Both the position numbers and the translations under genes were made by a program. Source: Streptomyces sp. CB02058 (lineage in GTDB: Bacteria > Actinomycetota > Actinomycetes > Streptomycetales > Streptomycetaceae). Taken from it: a stretch of 64,000 nucleotides of DNA. Each line of letters begins with the position of its first letter. The first letter of the stretch is position 1. The notes beneath the pieces are model-generated. The model saw only the letters and a list, made by a program, of their open reading frames with translations, was not told the origin of the DNA and ran no database searches. Positions 24,469 through 33,010 of the stretch are shown one piece after another. The stretch covers positions 1,116,001-1,180,000 of the forward strand of contig NZ_LIPG01000003.1 of assembly GCF_001905505.1 (NCBI RefSeq). The letters are read 5' to 3'.

Positions 24469-25461
24469 ATGGACCTGGCATGCGCGGTCGAGCGGCTCGG
24501 GTTGGGGCAGTTGCTGGAAGCGCCGCTGCTGCTCAAGGCTGACGAGCAGGGCCCGGTGTGGAAGGCCGCTACCGACTCCGGTTCATGGGCGGTGAAACTC
24601 AACCGTCCCTGGGGCGACTTCTGGCTGCCCATGGCCGCTCAGGCAGGGGGGCTCGAAGTCGCAGCGTGGGAGACCGGTGTCGCGATGCCCGAGCCGCAGT
24701 CGACGACTCTGGCCGAAGCGGGTCTGTGGCGACCGATCGGGGACGGTGTCTACGCCCGCGCGGTGCGCTTCGTCGAGGGCTCGCATCCGACCACGCCGAC
24801 GTCCGAAGCGTTGGCGGCATGGGCCGGCGGCCTCGTCGCCGACCTCGCTCGGTGCGCGATTCCGGCCGATCCGGCCGTCGACGGCGACTACCGGCCGTAC
24901 TCCCGGGGGGAGTGGGAGGAATGGTTCGCCCAGGCCGAACGCCTTGAGGTCCTCGGCGCCGAGCACGTCCGTGTCCTCAGGCTGTCCGTGGAACAGGCCG
25001 AGGCCATGGTCGAGGATCAGCAGGAGCTGTGGCGGTCGAAGTTGGTCATGCACCGCGACATCCGGCACCAGAACGTCCTGACCGGCTCCGGTGGTCCGGT
25101 GCTGCTGGACTTCGATGCCGCCGGGGCGCAGGAGCCGTGGTGGGAGCTTGTCTTCACCGCTTTCGGTCTCGCCGGCACGGGCTGTGGACTGGAAGTGCCC
25201 GAGCGCCGCATCGTCGAAGCGTGCCTCTCCGGGTATGTCGCTGCGGGAGGGGCGGTCGGGGCGGTCGACGAGTCCGCGTTCACCGGTATGTTCGCCGGAC
25301 GCGTCGGAGCGGCGGCCTGGCAGCTGTGGATGGCCTGTGGCCACCGGGGCGGGAGTCCGGAGTACCAGGCCGGCTTCGCCCGGACTCTCAGGGAGTCGGT
25401 GGAGGCGATGGCCGTGATGCGCGAGGCCATGCCCACCTGGGCCACTTGGCTCGCCGCGTGA
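24469..25461 (+). CDS. APH-fold small-molecule kinase-like protein
   Basis: A 330-residue protein of the aminoglycoside phosphotransferase/choline-kinase fold. The N-lobe has the ATP-binding Lys in WAVKLNRPWGDFWLP. The C-lobe has the catalytic loop HRDIRHQNVL (Asp base, Asn metal ligand) and the DFD motif in LLDFDAAGAQEPWWELV. All kinase catalytic residues appear intact. Such proteins phosphorylate antibiotics, sugars or metabolites; nothing here identifies the substrate. The upstream remnants suggest it lies in a region of past insertion. Confidence 0.75.
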   Translation: MDLACAVERLGLGQLLEAPLLLKADEQGPVWKAATDSGSWAVKLNRPWGDFWLPMAAQAGGLEVAAWETGVAMPEPQSTTLAEAGLWRPIGDGVYARAVRFVEGSHPTTPTSEALAAWAGGLVADLARCAIPADPAVDGDYRPYSRGEWEEWFAQAERLEVLGAEHVRVLRLSVEQAEAMVEDQQELWRSKLVMHRDIRHQNVLTGSGGPVLLDFDAAGAQEPWWELVFTAFGLAGTGCGLEVPERRIVEACLSGYVAAGGAVGAVDESAFTGMFAGRVGAAAWQLWMACGHRGGSPEYQAGFARTLRESVEAMAVMREAMPTWATWLAA

Positions 25462-25621
25462 GCGGAGAGTGCTGGGTGTGGCGCCGCCGACAGTCGATCC
25501 CATGCGGGAAGCGCCTTCAGCAGGCGAAACCGGTGCCGAGTTCACGCGGCAGACGCTTCCAGCCGGTCGCTCCTTCCGAAGCGGTGAACCCTCGCCAATA
25601 CCGGCAGTCATGCATTCATCC

Positions 25622-26017
25622 TCATCTGCCGACTGCTGGATCAGATCCCCCTCGGCCGCCGTGGGGGCACCGCACATCGAGACCGGGCCACGTCTCGGAC
25701 TTGAAGCGACCGCCCCATTTCTGCGCGGCTTGAGCGTCCTTCATCCAGGTGGCGCTGCACATGAGCTTGCCCTCGGGGCCGGAGTCATCAGAAATCATGA
25801 TGGTGACCCACTCCGATCCGTTGATGGTGCCGGCGTATTCGCGGACTGCTGCTTCCGCTTCCTCGTCGGTGGCATCAGGCAGGGTCAAGTGGGCTATGGC
25901 CGAACCATCCTTGTTGCGATCCGTGCGGACTGTGTATGACGGGTCGCCACTACCGCACGCGGTGAGAAGAGCGAGCAAGCTTACTGCGGTGAACGCACTG
26001 ATGATGCTGGTACGCAT
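25622..26017 (-). CDS. Small secreted lipoprotein, unknown function
   Basis: A 131-residue protein with a signal peptide and lipobox (MRTSIISAFTAVSLLALLTAC), then an acidic extracytoplasmic domain with two further Cys (KLMCSATWMKDA and DVRCPHGG). No family recognised. ATG 26017 was chosen because GAGGA is three bases upstream and the signal peptide then begins with the expected short basic N-region; a longer frame to 26053 lacks this. It is convergent with the kinase gene; the 160 bases between show nothing. Confidence 0.65.
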   Translation of the reverse strand: MRTSIISAFTAVSLLALLTACGSGDPSYTVRTDRNKDGSAIAHLTLPDATDEEAEAAVREYAGTINGSEWVTIMISDDSGPEGKLMCSATWMKDAQAAQKWGGRFKSETWPGLDVRCPHGGRGGSDPAVGR

Positions 26018-26175
26018 GGGTCCTCGGGGTGTGGCGTCGTGGAGGATCATCATGACGTCAGTGTGGGCGGAGTGAAGACATCGAGACGTATCCGTGATGA
26101 TCGACTGGGGTGCCCGGTCTCGAGGTTTCGGAGCCGGGCGGCATGATGTCCCCCGTGATGAACCGTGGGACCTGA

Positions 26176-26574
26176 TGCCTGCCCGGACAGCGGGTTACGG
26201 CGGTTGGCCCCCTCACGTACCAGGCCGGTCTCCTGGACGATCCGCTCTTCTGGCTGGGCCACCTCTCCTCGTGTGTGCAGAGCGAGGAGGCCGAGGAGCT
26301 GCTGCTCGGCGCGGACCATGACGCGGCCTGCGACTTCCGACGGCGGCTCCGGGAGCGGGCCGAGTGGCCGGCGTTCACGGTTCCGCTTGCTGCTGATCAC
26401 CGTCTTCACGTGGTCTACCGGACTGTCGCGGACGACACCGGAGTTGACTACCTCCTCCACCATCCCGACTGGGGCCAGGCCGAGTTGCTCGAGTACTTCT
26501 TCCGCAACCCCGCCAGCCTCTTCGCCCTGTCGTCCGGTCGCCTGGCTCAGGTGGCTGCCGCGCCGGAGCCTTGA
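26176..26574 (+). CDS. Hypothetical protein, start lost or non-standard
   Basis: The frame is open from just after a stop at 26173-26175 and its translation is protein-like from about LTYQAGLLDDPLFWLGHLSS onward, continuing to LLHHPDWGQAELLEYFF and ending VAAAPEP. The first ATG/GTG in this frame (GTG 26275) lies well inside the protein-like part and has no ribosome-binding site. An upstream frameshift or a deletion of the true 5' end is likely. No family recognised. Confidence 0.4.
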   Translation, partial: CLPGQRVTAVGPLTYQAGLLDDPLFWLGHLSSCVQSEEAEELLLGADHDAACDFRRRLRERAEWPAFTVPLAADHRLHVVYRTVADDTGVDYLLHHPDWGQAELLEYFFRNPASLFALSSGRLAQVAAAPEP

Positions 26575-26697
26575 CCCACGCAACGTCTGTCGACGCCGAG
26601 GGGTGGTGTTTCCGACGGGTCCGGGCGGACGGGTGCTGCGGGTCGTCGTCCGGTCGTCCGTGTCGCGATCCGTACCCAAAGCTTCACTCAACCTCCC

Positions 26698-26703
26698 TAT
26701 AGT
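26698..26703 (+). promoter_or_regulatory. Possible -10 element of the P450 operon
   Basis: TATAGT in an otherwise GC-rich stretch 59 bases before the first P450 start. No convincing -35 hexamer lies 16-18 bases upstream. The remaining bases of the 187-base gap show nothing else. Confidence 0.3.
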
Positions 26704-26761
26704 GGGCCCGCGTTGATCGTATGGCCGCAACGCGCGAAGCCGTCTCCCAGGAGTCCGTACG

Positions 26762-28051
26762 ATGACGAACCCCTTCTTATCCGCCGCGCCCGCATCCGGC
26801 GGCGGCTGCCCCGCCCATGCCGCGAGCGCCCCCGTGCCGCTCAGCGGACCGGCGTTCCACACCGAGCCGCAGGCCCTGTACAGGTCCATGCGCCACTCCT
26901 ACGGGCCTGTCGTGCCCGTCGAGCTCCCCGGCGGCTTTCCGGCCTGGCTGGTCATCGGGTACCGCGAGCTCCACCAGGTCACCAGCGACGGCGAGTTGTT
27001 CCCCCGGGACGTCGGCCTGTGGAACCAGTGGGAGCACATTCCCGAGGACTGGCCCCTGCTTCCCATGGTCGGACGCCCCATGCCCTCCATCTACTTCACC
27101 GCGGGCGCCGAGCACCGGCGTCACTCGCGGATGGTCGTCCCCGCTCTGGAGGCCGCGGACCCCTTCGACATCCGGAGGCACTGCGAGGAGCTGGCCGACC
27201 GGCTCGTCGACGACATCTGCGCGCGGGGGACCGCCGACCTCGTCGCCGAATTCGCCGAGCCGCTGCCCGTGCTCGTCCTCGCCCGCCTCGTGGGGTTCCC
27301 CGACGACGAGGGGGCGGACATCGCCAGGGTCCTGAAGGACCTGGCCGACGGAGGCCCCGGGGCGCAGGAGGCGTACGGCAGGTTCGGAGCGCACATGCGG
27401 CGGCTGGTCGACGTCAAGCGGGCCGCGCCCGGAGACGACGTCACCTCACGGATGCTCGCCGATCCGGAACCCTTCACGGACGAGGAGTACGCCCTCGACC
27501 TGATGGCCATCACGGCAGCCGGGCACCTCACCACCGCCGACTGGATCAGCAACTCGCTGCGGCTGATGCTCACCGAGAACGAGTTCGCCGAGTCCCTCGC
27601 GGGCGGCCGGCGCAGCGTCGGCGAGGCGATGAACGAGGTGCTCTGGGAGGAGAGCCCGACCCAGATCCTCGCCGGCCGCTGGGCGGTCCGCGACACCCGG
27701 CTCGGCGGGCGGGACATCCGGGCCGGGGACATGGTCCTGCTCGGCCTGGGCGCGGCCAACACCGACCCGCTCGTACGCCAGGAGACGGGCCTCGGCGGCG
27801 CGGGACGTCACGCGGGCAACGGGGCGCATCTGGCGTTCAGCCACGGCGAGTACCGCTGCCCCTTCCCGGCCCAGGAGATCGCGGAGACCATGGCCCGCAC
27901 CGGTATCGAAGTGCTCCTCGACCGGCTGCCCGACCTCGAACTCGCCGTTCCCGCAAAGGATCTCGTCCGGCGGCCGTCGGCCTTCCTGCGCGGGATGAAC
28001 GCACTGCCCGTCCGGTTCGCTCCCGTACAGACGACAGGAGACCTGCTGTGA
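26762..28051 (+). CDS. Cytochrome P450, CYP157-like, lacking ExxR
   Basis: A 429-residue P450. The heme-ligand loop is AFSHGEYRCPFPAQE with Cys 366. The I-helix motif is AAGHLTT where AGxxT is usual. The K-helix reads NEVLWEESP: Glu 292 is kept but the fourth position is Trp 295, so the normally invariant ExxR arginine is absent. CYP157 enzymes of Streptomyces are known for this violation and for pairing with a CYP154 gene, and this gene overlaps such a partner by 4 bases. I therefore assign it to the CYP157 group rather than calling it broken. Substrate unknown. CYP157/CYP154 pairs often belong to conservon operons with histidine kinase, roadblock, DUF742 and GTPase genes; none of those is next to it here. 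Confidence 0.8.
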   Translation: MTNPFLSAAPASGGGCPAHAASAPVPLSGPAFHTEPQALYRSMRHSYGPVVPVELPGGFPAWLVIGYRELHQVTSDGELFPRDVGLWNQWEHIPEDWPLLPMVGRPMPSIYFTAGAEHRRHSRMVVPALEAADPFDIRRHCEELADRLVDDICARGTADLVAEFAEPLPVLVLARLVGFPDDEGADIARVLKDLADGGPGAQEAYGRFGAHMRRLVDVKRAAPGDDVTSRMLADPEPFTDEEYALDLMAITAAGHLTTADWISNSLRLMLTENEFAESLAGGRRSVGEAMNEVLWEESPTQILAGRWAVRDTRLGGRDIRAGDMVLLGLGAANTDPLVRQETGLGGAGRHAGNGAHLAFSHGEYRCPFPAQEIAETMARTGIEVLLDRLPDLELAVPAKDLVRRPSAFLRGMNALPVRFAPVQTTGDLL

Positions 28052-29271
28052 ACTGCCCGTACGCGACGGTGGTCGTCGATCCCATGGTCCAGGACCTCGA
28101 CGGCGAGACCGAGAGGCTGCGGGACTCCGCCCCGCTCGCGCGTCTCGACCTTCTCGGGGTCCCCGCCTGGACCGTCACCCGGCACGCCGAGGCCCGCAGG
28201 CTCCTGGTCGACCCCCGCCTGGTCAAGGACCTGGACGCGTGGGGTCTCTGGCAGAGCGGGGAGGTCACGCACGCCTGGCCGCTGATCGGCATGATCGACG
28301 CGGGCCGGTCCATGTTCACCGTGGACGGCGAGGAGCACCGCCGACTGCGTACGAAGACCAGCCAGGCACTCACCCCGCGCCGGCTGGAGGCGATCCGCCC
28401 GGACATCGAGAAGTTCACCGAAGAGCTGCTGGACGCCCTCGCCGCACAGGGCAAGGACGGTGTCGTCGACCTCAAGGCCGTGTTCGCGCAGCCGCTGCCG
28501 ATGCGGGTGGTCGGTCTGCTGATGGGCGTCGACGAGGCGCTCCACCCCATGCTGACCCGGCAGTACAAGGCATTCTTCTCCATGCTCACCCCGCAGGAGG
28601 ACCGTCTCGCGCTGCTCGCCGAACTCGATGTCTTCTACGCCGAACTGGTGCGGGAGAAGACCGCGCGGCCCACGGACGACCTCACCAGCGCGCTGATCCT
28701 CGCGGAGGAGGGCGGGGAGCCGCTCACCGAGGAGGAGGTCGTCGGCAACCTCAAGGCGATGGTGGCCGCCGGGCACGAGACCACGATCGGGCTCGTCCTC
28801 AACGCCGTACGCGCGCTGCTCGCCCACCCCGACCAGCTGCGGAAGGTGCTGGACGGGGAGATCCCGTGGGAGACGGTGATCGAGGAGACGCTGCGCTGGG
28901 ACACGCCCACCACGCACCTGCTGATGCGGTTCGCCACCGAGGACATCCAGGTGGGCGACCAGGTGATCGCCAAGGGCGAGGGCGTGGTGATCTCCTACCG
29001 GGCCATCGGCCGCGACACCGCCCAGCACGGGGAGGACGCCGACGCCTTCGACATCACCAGGCCCACGCCGATCCGGCACATGACCTTCGGGCACGGGCCG
29101 CACATCTGCCCGGGGGCCGCGCTGTCCCGGGTGGAGGCCGGCATCGCGCTGCCCGCCCTGTTCGGACGCTTCCCGGAGCTGAAGCTCGCCATCGAGGACG
29201 ACGAGATACGCAAGCTGCCGGTGATGACGCAGAACGACATGGAGGCGTTCCCCGTGCTGCTGCACGGCTGA
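28048..29271 (+). CDS. Cytochrome P450, CYP154-like
   Basis: A 407-residue P450 with all standard motifs: I-helix AAGHETT, K-helix EETLRW (ExxR intact) and heme loop FGHGPHICPGAALSRVE with Cys 354. GTG 28048 overlaps the stop of the first P450 gene (GTGA), so the two are translationally coupled. No ferredoxin or reductase gene is adjacent; electrons must come from shared partners. CYP154 members oxidise steroids, polyketides or small aromatics, but no substrate can be inferred here. Confidence 0.87.
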   Translation: MNCPYATVVVDPMVQDLDGETERLRDSAPLARLDLLGVPAWTVTRHAEARRLLVDPRLVKDLDAWGLWQSGEVTHAWPLIGMIDAGRSMFTVDGEEHRRLRTKTSQALTPRRLEAIRPDIEKFTEELLDALAAQGKDGVVDLKAVFAQPLPMRVVGLLMGVDEALHPMLTRQYKAFFSMLTPQEDRLALLAELDVFYAELVREKTARPTDDLTSALILAEEGGEPLTEEEVVGNLKAMVAAGHETTIGLVLNAVRALLAHPDQLRKVLDGEIPWETVIEETLRWDTPTTHLLMRFATEDIQVGDQVIAKGEGVVISYRAIGRDTAQHGEDADAFDITRPTPIRHMTFGHGPHICPGAALSRVEAGIALPALFGRFPELKLAIEDDEIRKLPVMTQNDMEAFPVLLHG

Positions 29272-29285
29272 GGGGCGGTCGCCGC

Positions 29286-29355
29286 GCGGCCCGGACGCCC
29301 GCTCGAACGGCGGCTGTCCGGGCCGCAGCTGCCCGGTCAGCTGCTGTCCTGACCG
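29286..29355. terminator. Double hairpin after the P450 pair
   Basis: A perfect 11-bp stem (29286-29296 with 29316-29326) begins 15 bases after the stop codon. A second perfect 7-bp stem (CGGTCAG 29334-29340 with CTGACCG 29349-29355) follows. Together they look like a tandem terminator separating the P450 operon from the arabinanase genes. Confidence 0.6.
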
Positions 29356-29498
29356 CGGCCGGCCCGGGCCACTATTGTCCGAGGTTTCGAACGGCGTCCG
29401 ATTCTTCGGCGAAAGTGGGCGCCGCGCGGCAACCCAAGCCCCGCCCGGTGGCGACTGCGGAGTGCACCACCCGCCCCCGACCCTCAAGGAGGTCCCTC

Positions 29499-30470
29499 GT
29501 GAGCCGCACTCTGAGGAGAACCCTCGCCGTGCTCCCCGCCGCGTTCCTGATGGCACTCGTGCCGGGCAGCGCGTCCGCGTACCCCAACCCGGGCGTCGTC
29601 AACGGCGACATCGTCGTCCACGACCCCAGCATGATCCGCAGCTCGTCCGGCCAGTACCTGCTGTACTCCACCGGTGAGGGCCTCCAGCTGCGCACCTCCA
29701 CCGACCGCACCGCCTTCGGCCGGTCCGGCAACGCCTTCACCACCAAGCCGAGCTGGTGGAAGAACTACTCCTCGGCCTCCGACCCCTGGGCCCCGGACAT
29801 CTCGTACCGCGGCGGCAAGTACCTGATGTACTACGCGGTCTCGTCCTTCGGCTCCAACACCTCGGCCATCGGACTCGCGGCCTCCACCACCGGCCAGGCC
29901 GGCAGCTGGAGCGACTACGGCATCGTCTACACGTCGAGCTCGTCGAGCGACTACAACGCCATCGACCCCAACCTGTTCGTGGACGACGACGGGAAGTGGT
30001 GGCTGTCCTTCGGCTCCTGGTGGACCGGGATCAAGATGATCCGGATCGACCCGTCGACCGGCAAGCAGTACGCGGGCGACACCGCGCGGCGCTCGCTCGC
30101 CTCCCGCCCCACCGGGACCAAGGCCGTCGAGGCGCCCTCCATCGTGAAGCGCAACGGCTACTACTACCTCTTCGCCTCGTACGACACCTGCTGCGCCGGC
30201 ACAAGCTCGACGTACAAGATCAAGGTGGGCAGGGCGACCAGCGTCACCGGTCCCTACAAGGACAAGAACGGCGTCAGCATGCTCAGCAACGGCGGGACGC
30301 CCGTCATGGAGTCGCACGGCCGCTACATCGGCCCCGGCGGCCAGTCGATCCTGGCGGACTCCGACGGCGACCTGCTCGTCTACCACTACTACGACGGCCA
30401 GGACAACGGCACCCCGAAGCTCGGCGTCAACCTCCTGAACTGGAGCAGCGGATGGCCCGTCGCCTACTGA
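29499..30470 (+). CDS. Secreted GH43 arabinan endo-1,5-alpha-L-arabinosidase
   Basis: A 323-residue enzyme with a signal peptide cleaved near residue 27 (LVPGSASA). The five-bladed propeller of GH43 carries the expected triad: Asp 42 in VVHDPSMI, Asp in YNAIDPNLFVDDDGKWW, and Glu in KAVEAPSIVKRNGYYYLF. The sequence VESHGRYIGPGGQS-like segment (MESHGRYIGPGGQS) near the C-terminus is typical of endo-arabinanases. It cuts internal alpha-1,5 links of arabinan outside the cell. GTG 29499 has AAGGAGG six bases upstream. The next gene overlaps it. Confidence 0.9.
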   Translation: MSRTLRRTLAVLPAAFLMALVPGSASAYPNPGVVNGDIVVHDPSMIRSSSGQYLLYSTGEGLQLRTSTDRTAFGRSGNAFTTKPSWWKNYSSASDPWAPDISYRGGKYLMYYAVSSFGSNTSAIGLAASTTGQAGSWSDYGIVYTSSSSSDYNAIDPNLFVDDDGKWWLSFGSWWTGIKMIRIDPSTGKQYAGDTARRSLASRPTGTKAVEAPSIVKRNGYYYLFASYDTCCAGTSSTYKIKVGRATSVTGPYKDKNGVSMLSNGGTPVMESHGRYIGPGGQSILADSDGDLLVYHYYDGQDNGTPKLGVNLLNWSSGWPVAY

Positions 30471-31906
30471 CCCTGCTGAGCGCCCTGCTGCTGGCGCTCG
30501 CCCTGGGGCAGCCGACCTCCGCGTCGGCGGCCGAGGGCCGTCCCTACACCAACCCCGTCAAGACCCAGAAGGGCGCCGACCCCTGGATCTCGTACCACGA
30601 GGGCAACTACTACCTGGTGTCGACGAGCTGGACCGACGTCATCACCATGCGCAAGTCGCCGACCCTGGCCGGGCTCGCCACCGCGCCGAGCGTGCAGGTG
30701 TGGCAGGGTGACGCGGCCTCGCGCTGCTGCAACATCTGGGCGCCCGAACTGCACTTCTCGGGCGGCCGCTGGTACCTGTACTACGTGGCCGGGCAGAACG
30801 TCTCCGACTACAACCCCACGCAGCGCACCCATGTGCTGCAGAGCGCGGGCTCGGACCCGATGGGGCCGTACACGTACAAGAACCAGCTGGGCAGCACCTG
30901 GATGCTCGACCCGAGCGTGCTCACGGTCAACGGGTCCATGTACCTCCTGGGCAGCGCCAGCGGCGGCGGCACGCAGAACCTCGTGATCGCGCCGATGTCG
31001 AACCCGTACACCCTCAGCGGCTCCTTCTCGACGATCTCGACGCCCACCTACGACTGGGAGAAGTCGGGCGGCACGGTCAACGAGGGGGCCGAGGTGCTCC
31101 AACGGGGCGGGAAGACCTTCATCGTCTACTCCGCCAGCGGCTGCTGGACGCCCGACTACAAGCTCGGCCAGCTCACCCTGACCGGCTCCAACCCGCTCTC
31201 CGCGTCCTCCTGGACGAAGAAGTCCACCCCCGTCTTCCAGCGGAACAACGCGGCGGGGGTCTACGGGCCCGGCCACAACGGCTTCTTCACCTCACCGGAC
31301 GGCACGGAGAACTGGATCGTCTACCACGCCAACGACTCGGCCTCCGACGGCTGCGACAACGGGCGTACGGCGCGGGCGCAGAAGTTCACCTGGAACTCCG
31401 ACGGCACCCCGAACCTGGGCACCCCGGTCGCCCTCGGTACGACCCTGGCGGGGCCCTCGGGCGAGACGGCGGCCACCCCGACCGCCTACACCGTGGTCAA
31501 CCGGGCCACCGGGAAGTGCCTCGACGTCAGCGGGGCATCGACCGCCGACGGTGCCGACGTCCAGCAGTGGACGTGCGACGGCAGCGCCAAGCAGCGGTGG
31601 CGCGTCGAGGACCGGGGCGACGACACCAGCAGGCTGGTGAACGCCGCGACGGGCAAGGTGCTCGACACGGCCGACTGCTCCACGGCCGACGGCGCGAACC
31701 TGCGGCAGTGGTCGTGGCTGGACAACACCTGCCAGCGCTTCCGCTTCGTCACCACGGAGGCCGGAGGCTGGGTGCGCATCGTCAACCAGGCCACCGGGAA
31801 GGTCGCCGACGTGGCGAACTGCTCGGCGGCCGACGGCGCCGACGTACGGCAGTGGACCTGGCTGAACAACACCTGCCAGCAGTTCAAGCTCCTGCCCGTG
31901 AGCTGA
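30452..31906 (+). CDS. Secreted GH43 arabinosidase with ricin-type lectin domain
   Basis: A 484-residue protein: signal peptide (residues 1 to about 27, ending ASAAEG), a GH43 propeller (about 30-335) with Asp in KGADPWISY, Asp in WMLDPSVL and Glu in VNEGAEVLQ, then a CBM13/ricin-B trefoil (about 345-484) with repeated Q-x-W or Q-x-F motifs (QQWTC, QRWRV, RQWSW, RQWTW). It probably trims arabinan side chains or oligosaccharides while bound to polysaccharide. Its ATG lies inside the previous gene (19-base overlap), so the two GH43 enzymes are coupled and act together. Confidence 0.88.
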   Translation: MARRLLTLLSALLLALALGQPTSASAAEGRPYTNPVKTQKGADPWISYHEGNYYLVSTSWTDVITMRKSPTLAGLATAPSVQVWQGDAASRCCNIWAPELHFSGGRWYLYYVAGQNVSDYNPTQRTHVLQSAGSDPMGPYTYKNQLGSTWMLDPSVLTVNGSMYLLGSASGGGTQNLVIAPMSNPYTLSGSFSTISTPTYDWEKSGGTVNEGAEVLQRGGKTFIVYSASGCWTPDYKLGQLTLTGSNPLSASSWTKKSTPVFQRNNAAGVYGPGHNGFFTSPDGTENWIVYHANDSASDGCDNGRTARAQKFTWNSDGTPNLGTPVALGTTLAGPSGETAATPTAYTVVNRATGKCLDVSGASTADGADVQQWTCDGSAKQRWRVEDRGDDTSRLVNAATGKVLDTADCSTADGANLRQWSWLDNTCQRFRFVTTEAGGWVRIVNQATGKVADVANCSAADGADVRQWTWLNNTCQQFKLLPVS

Positions 31907-31957
31907 GGGCCCGCGGGCCCGGACCCCGGTCCGGGTCCGGTCTCGTGATCCGGCCCC

Positions 31958-31988
31958 CGTGAGGCCGGTCTCGTATCCCGGCCTCACG
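31958..31988. terminator. Hairpin after the GH43 pair
   Basis: A perfect 11-bp stem (31958-31968 with 31978-31988) and a nine-base loop follow the second GH43 gene by about 50 bases, preceded by other GC-rich palindromes such as GGGCCCGCGGGCCC at 31907. Confidence 0.55.
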
Positions 31989-32033
31989 AGGGCCGCCGCG
32001 GCTGACGGGTCCCGGCCCGTAAGCTGCGGCGGC

Positions 32034-32828
32034 ATGGCCGACCTCTTCGCCCTTGCCCCGCACCGATCCTCCACAGCCGTCCTGCTGGCCGGCGCGGCGC
32101 GGGAACGGGGCATGGATGTGACGGTCCTGCCGCGCGAGGGGCTTCTCGGCCGCCTCCCGCCGGGCACCGGCGCGCACTACTACGGGGGCCCGCACTTCGC
32201 CGCCTCGGCCGTCGGCCGGCTCGGTATCGCGCTGCTCGAACCGGCCGTCGGCTGGCTCGACGCCCTGCCGTACGCGTTCACCGGGCGTCGCGTCCGGTGC
32301 GTACCGCTCAGCGAGGCCCGCGGTACGGCGGGCCCTGTCTTCGTCAAGCCGCCCACCGACAAGAGCTTCCCCGCCGCGGTGTACGCGGACGGCTCGGCCG
32401 TGCGCGTCCCCGCCGGCGATCAGGGTGACCCCCTCGTCCAGGTCAGCGAAGTGGTCACCTGGGTCAGGGAGTTCAGGGTCCATCTGCTGAACGGGGAGAT
32501 ACGGACCGGCTCGCAGTACGCCACGTTCGGCCGGCTCGACACCGCGCCGCTCACCGGCCACACGGACGAACCCGCGGTACGCGCGTTCGTCCGGCGGCTG
32601 GCCGGGGCATGCGCGGACACCCTGCCCAGCGGCGTGGTGCTCGACGTCGGACTGATGCGCAGGGGCGACGACCCCGGGACGGGCCGGTGGGCGGTGGTCG
32701 AGGCGAACATGGCCTGGTTCAGCAACGTGTACGCCGCCGACCCGGCCCGCGCCCTCGACGTGGTCCTCCGCTCGGCCGGCCCGTACGTCGGCGTACGGGA
32801 TGAGGACGCACCGTTCCGGCGGCCGTGA
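32034..32828 (+). CDS. ATP-grasp-like protein
   Basis: A 264-residue protein. The region FVKPPTDKSFPAAVY provides the ATP-grasp Lys, VTWVREFRVHLLNGEI is the central strand-helix, and the metal-binding end is WAVVEANMAWFSNVYAADP with Glu and Asn. This resembles the DUF4343 type of ATP-grasp domain. No signal peptide. It is unrelated in sequence to the ATP-grasp protein at 13.7 kb. It sits between plant-polysaccharide enzymes but there is no functional reason to link it to them. Confidence 0.7.
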   Translation: MADLFALAPHRSSTAVLLAGAARERGMDVTVLPREGLLGRLPPGTGAHYYGGPHFAASAVGRLGIALLEPAVGWLDALPYAFTGRRVRCVPLSEARGTAGPVFVKPPTDKSFPAAVYADGSAVRVPAGDQGDPLVQVSEVVTWVREFRVHLLNGEIRTGSQYATFGRLDTAPLTGHTDEPAVRAFVRRLAGACADTLPSGVVLDVGLMRRGDDPGTGRWAVVEANMAWFSNVYAADPARALDVVLRSAGPYVGVRDEDAPFRRP

Positions 32829-32887
32829 GGGCGGGGCTGGCTCCGGGCAAGTCATGGCGCCAGTGACCGCGATGCGCGAGGGCCCGG

Positions 32888-32928
32888 CGACCACGGTGTC
32901 CGAGGGCTCGACGACCACGGTCTCCGAG
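32888..32928. repeat. Short tandem repeat in an intergenic region
   Basis: Two 17-base copies differing at one position (32888-32904 and 32912-32928, 24-base period) in the 182-base gap before the pectinesterase gene. Function unknown. Confidence 0.4.
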
Positions 32929-33010
32929 CGCGCGGCAACCTTTGGGGCAGCCGTGGCGACTACTCCCCGGAACCCCACCTCTTCCTCCTTCCGACCGAAC
33001 GGATCACGCC

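Noticed and set aside
26762..28051. Calling the first P450 a pseudogene because ExxR is missing
   Set aside because: The rest of the protein is intact, the heme Cys is present, and the absence of ExxR is a known trait of CYP157 proteins next to CYP154 genes.
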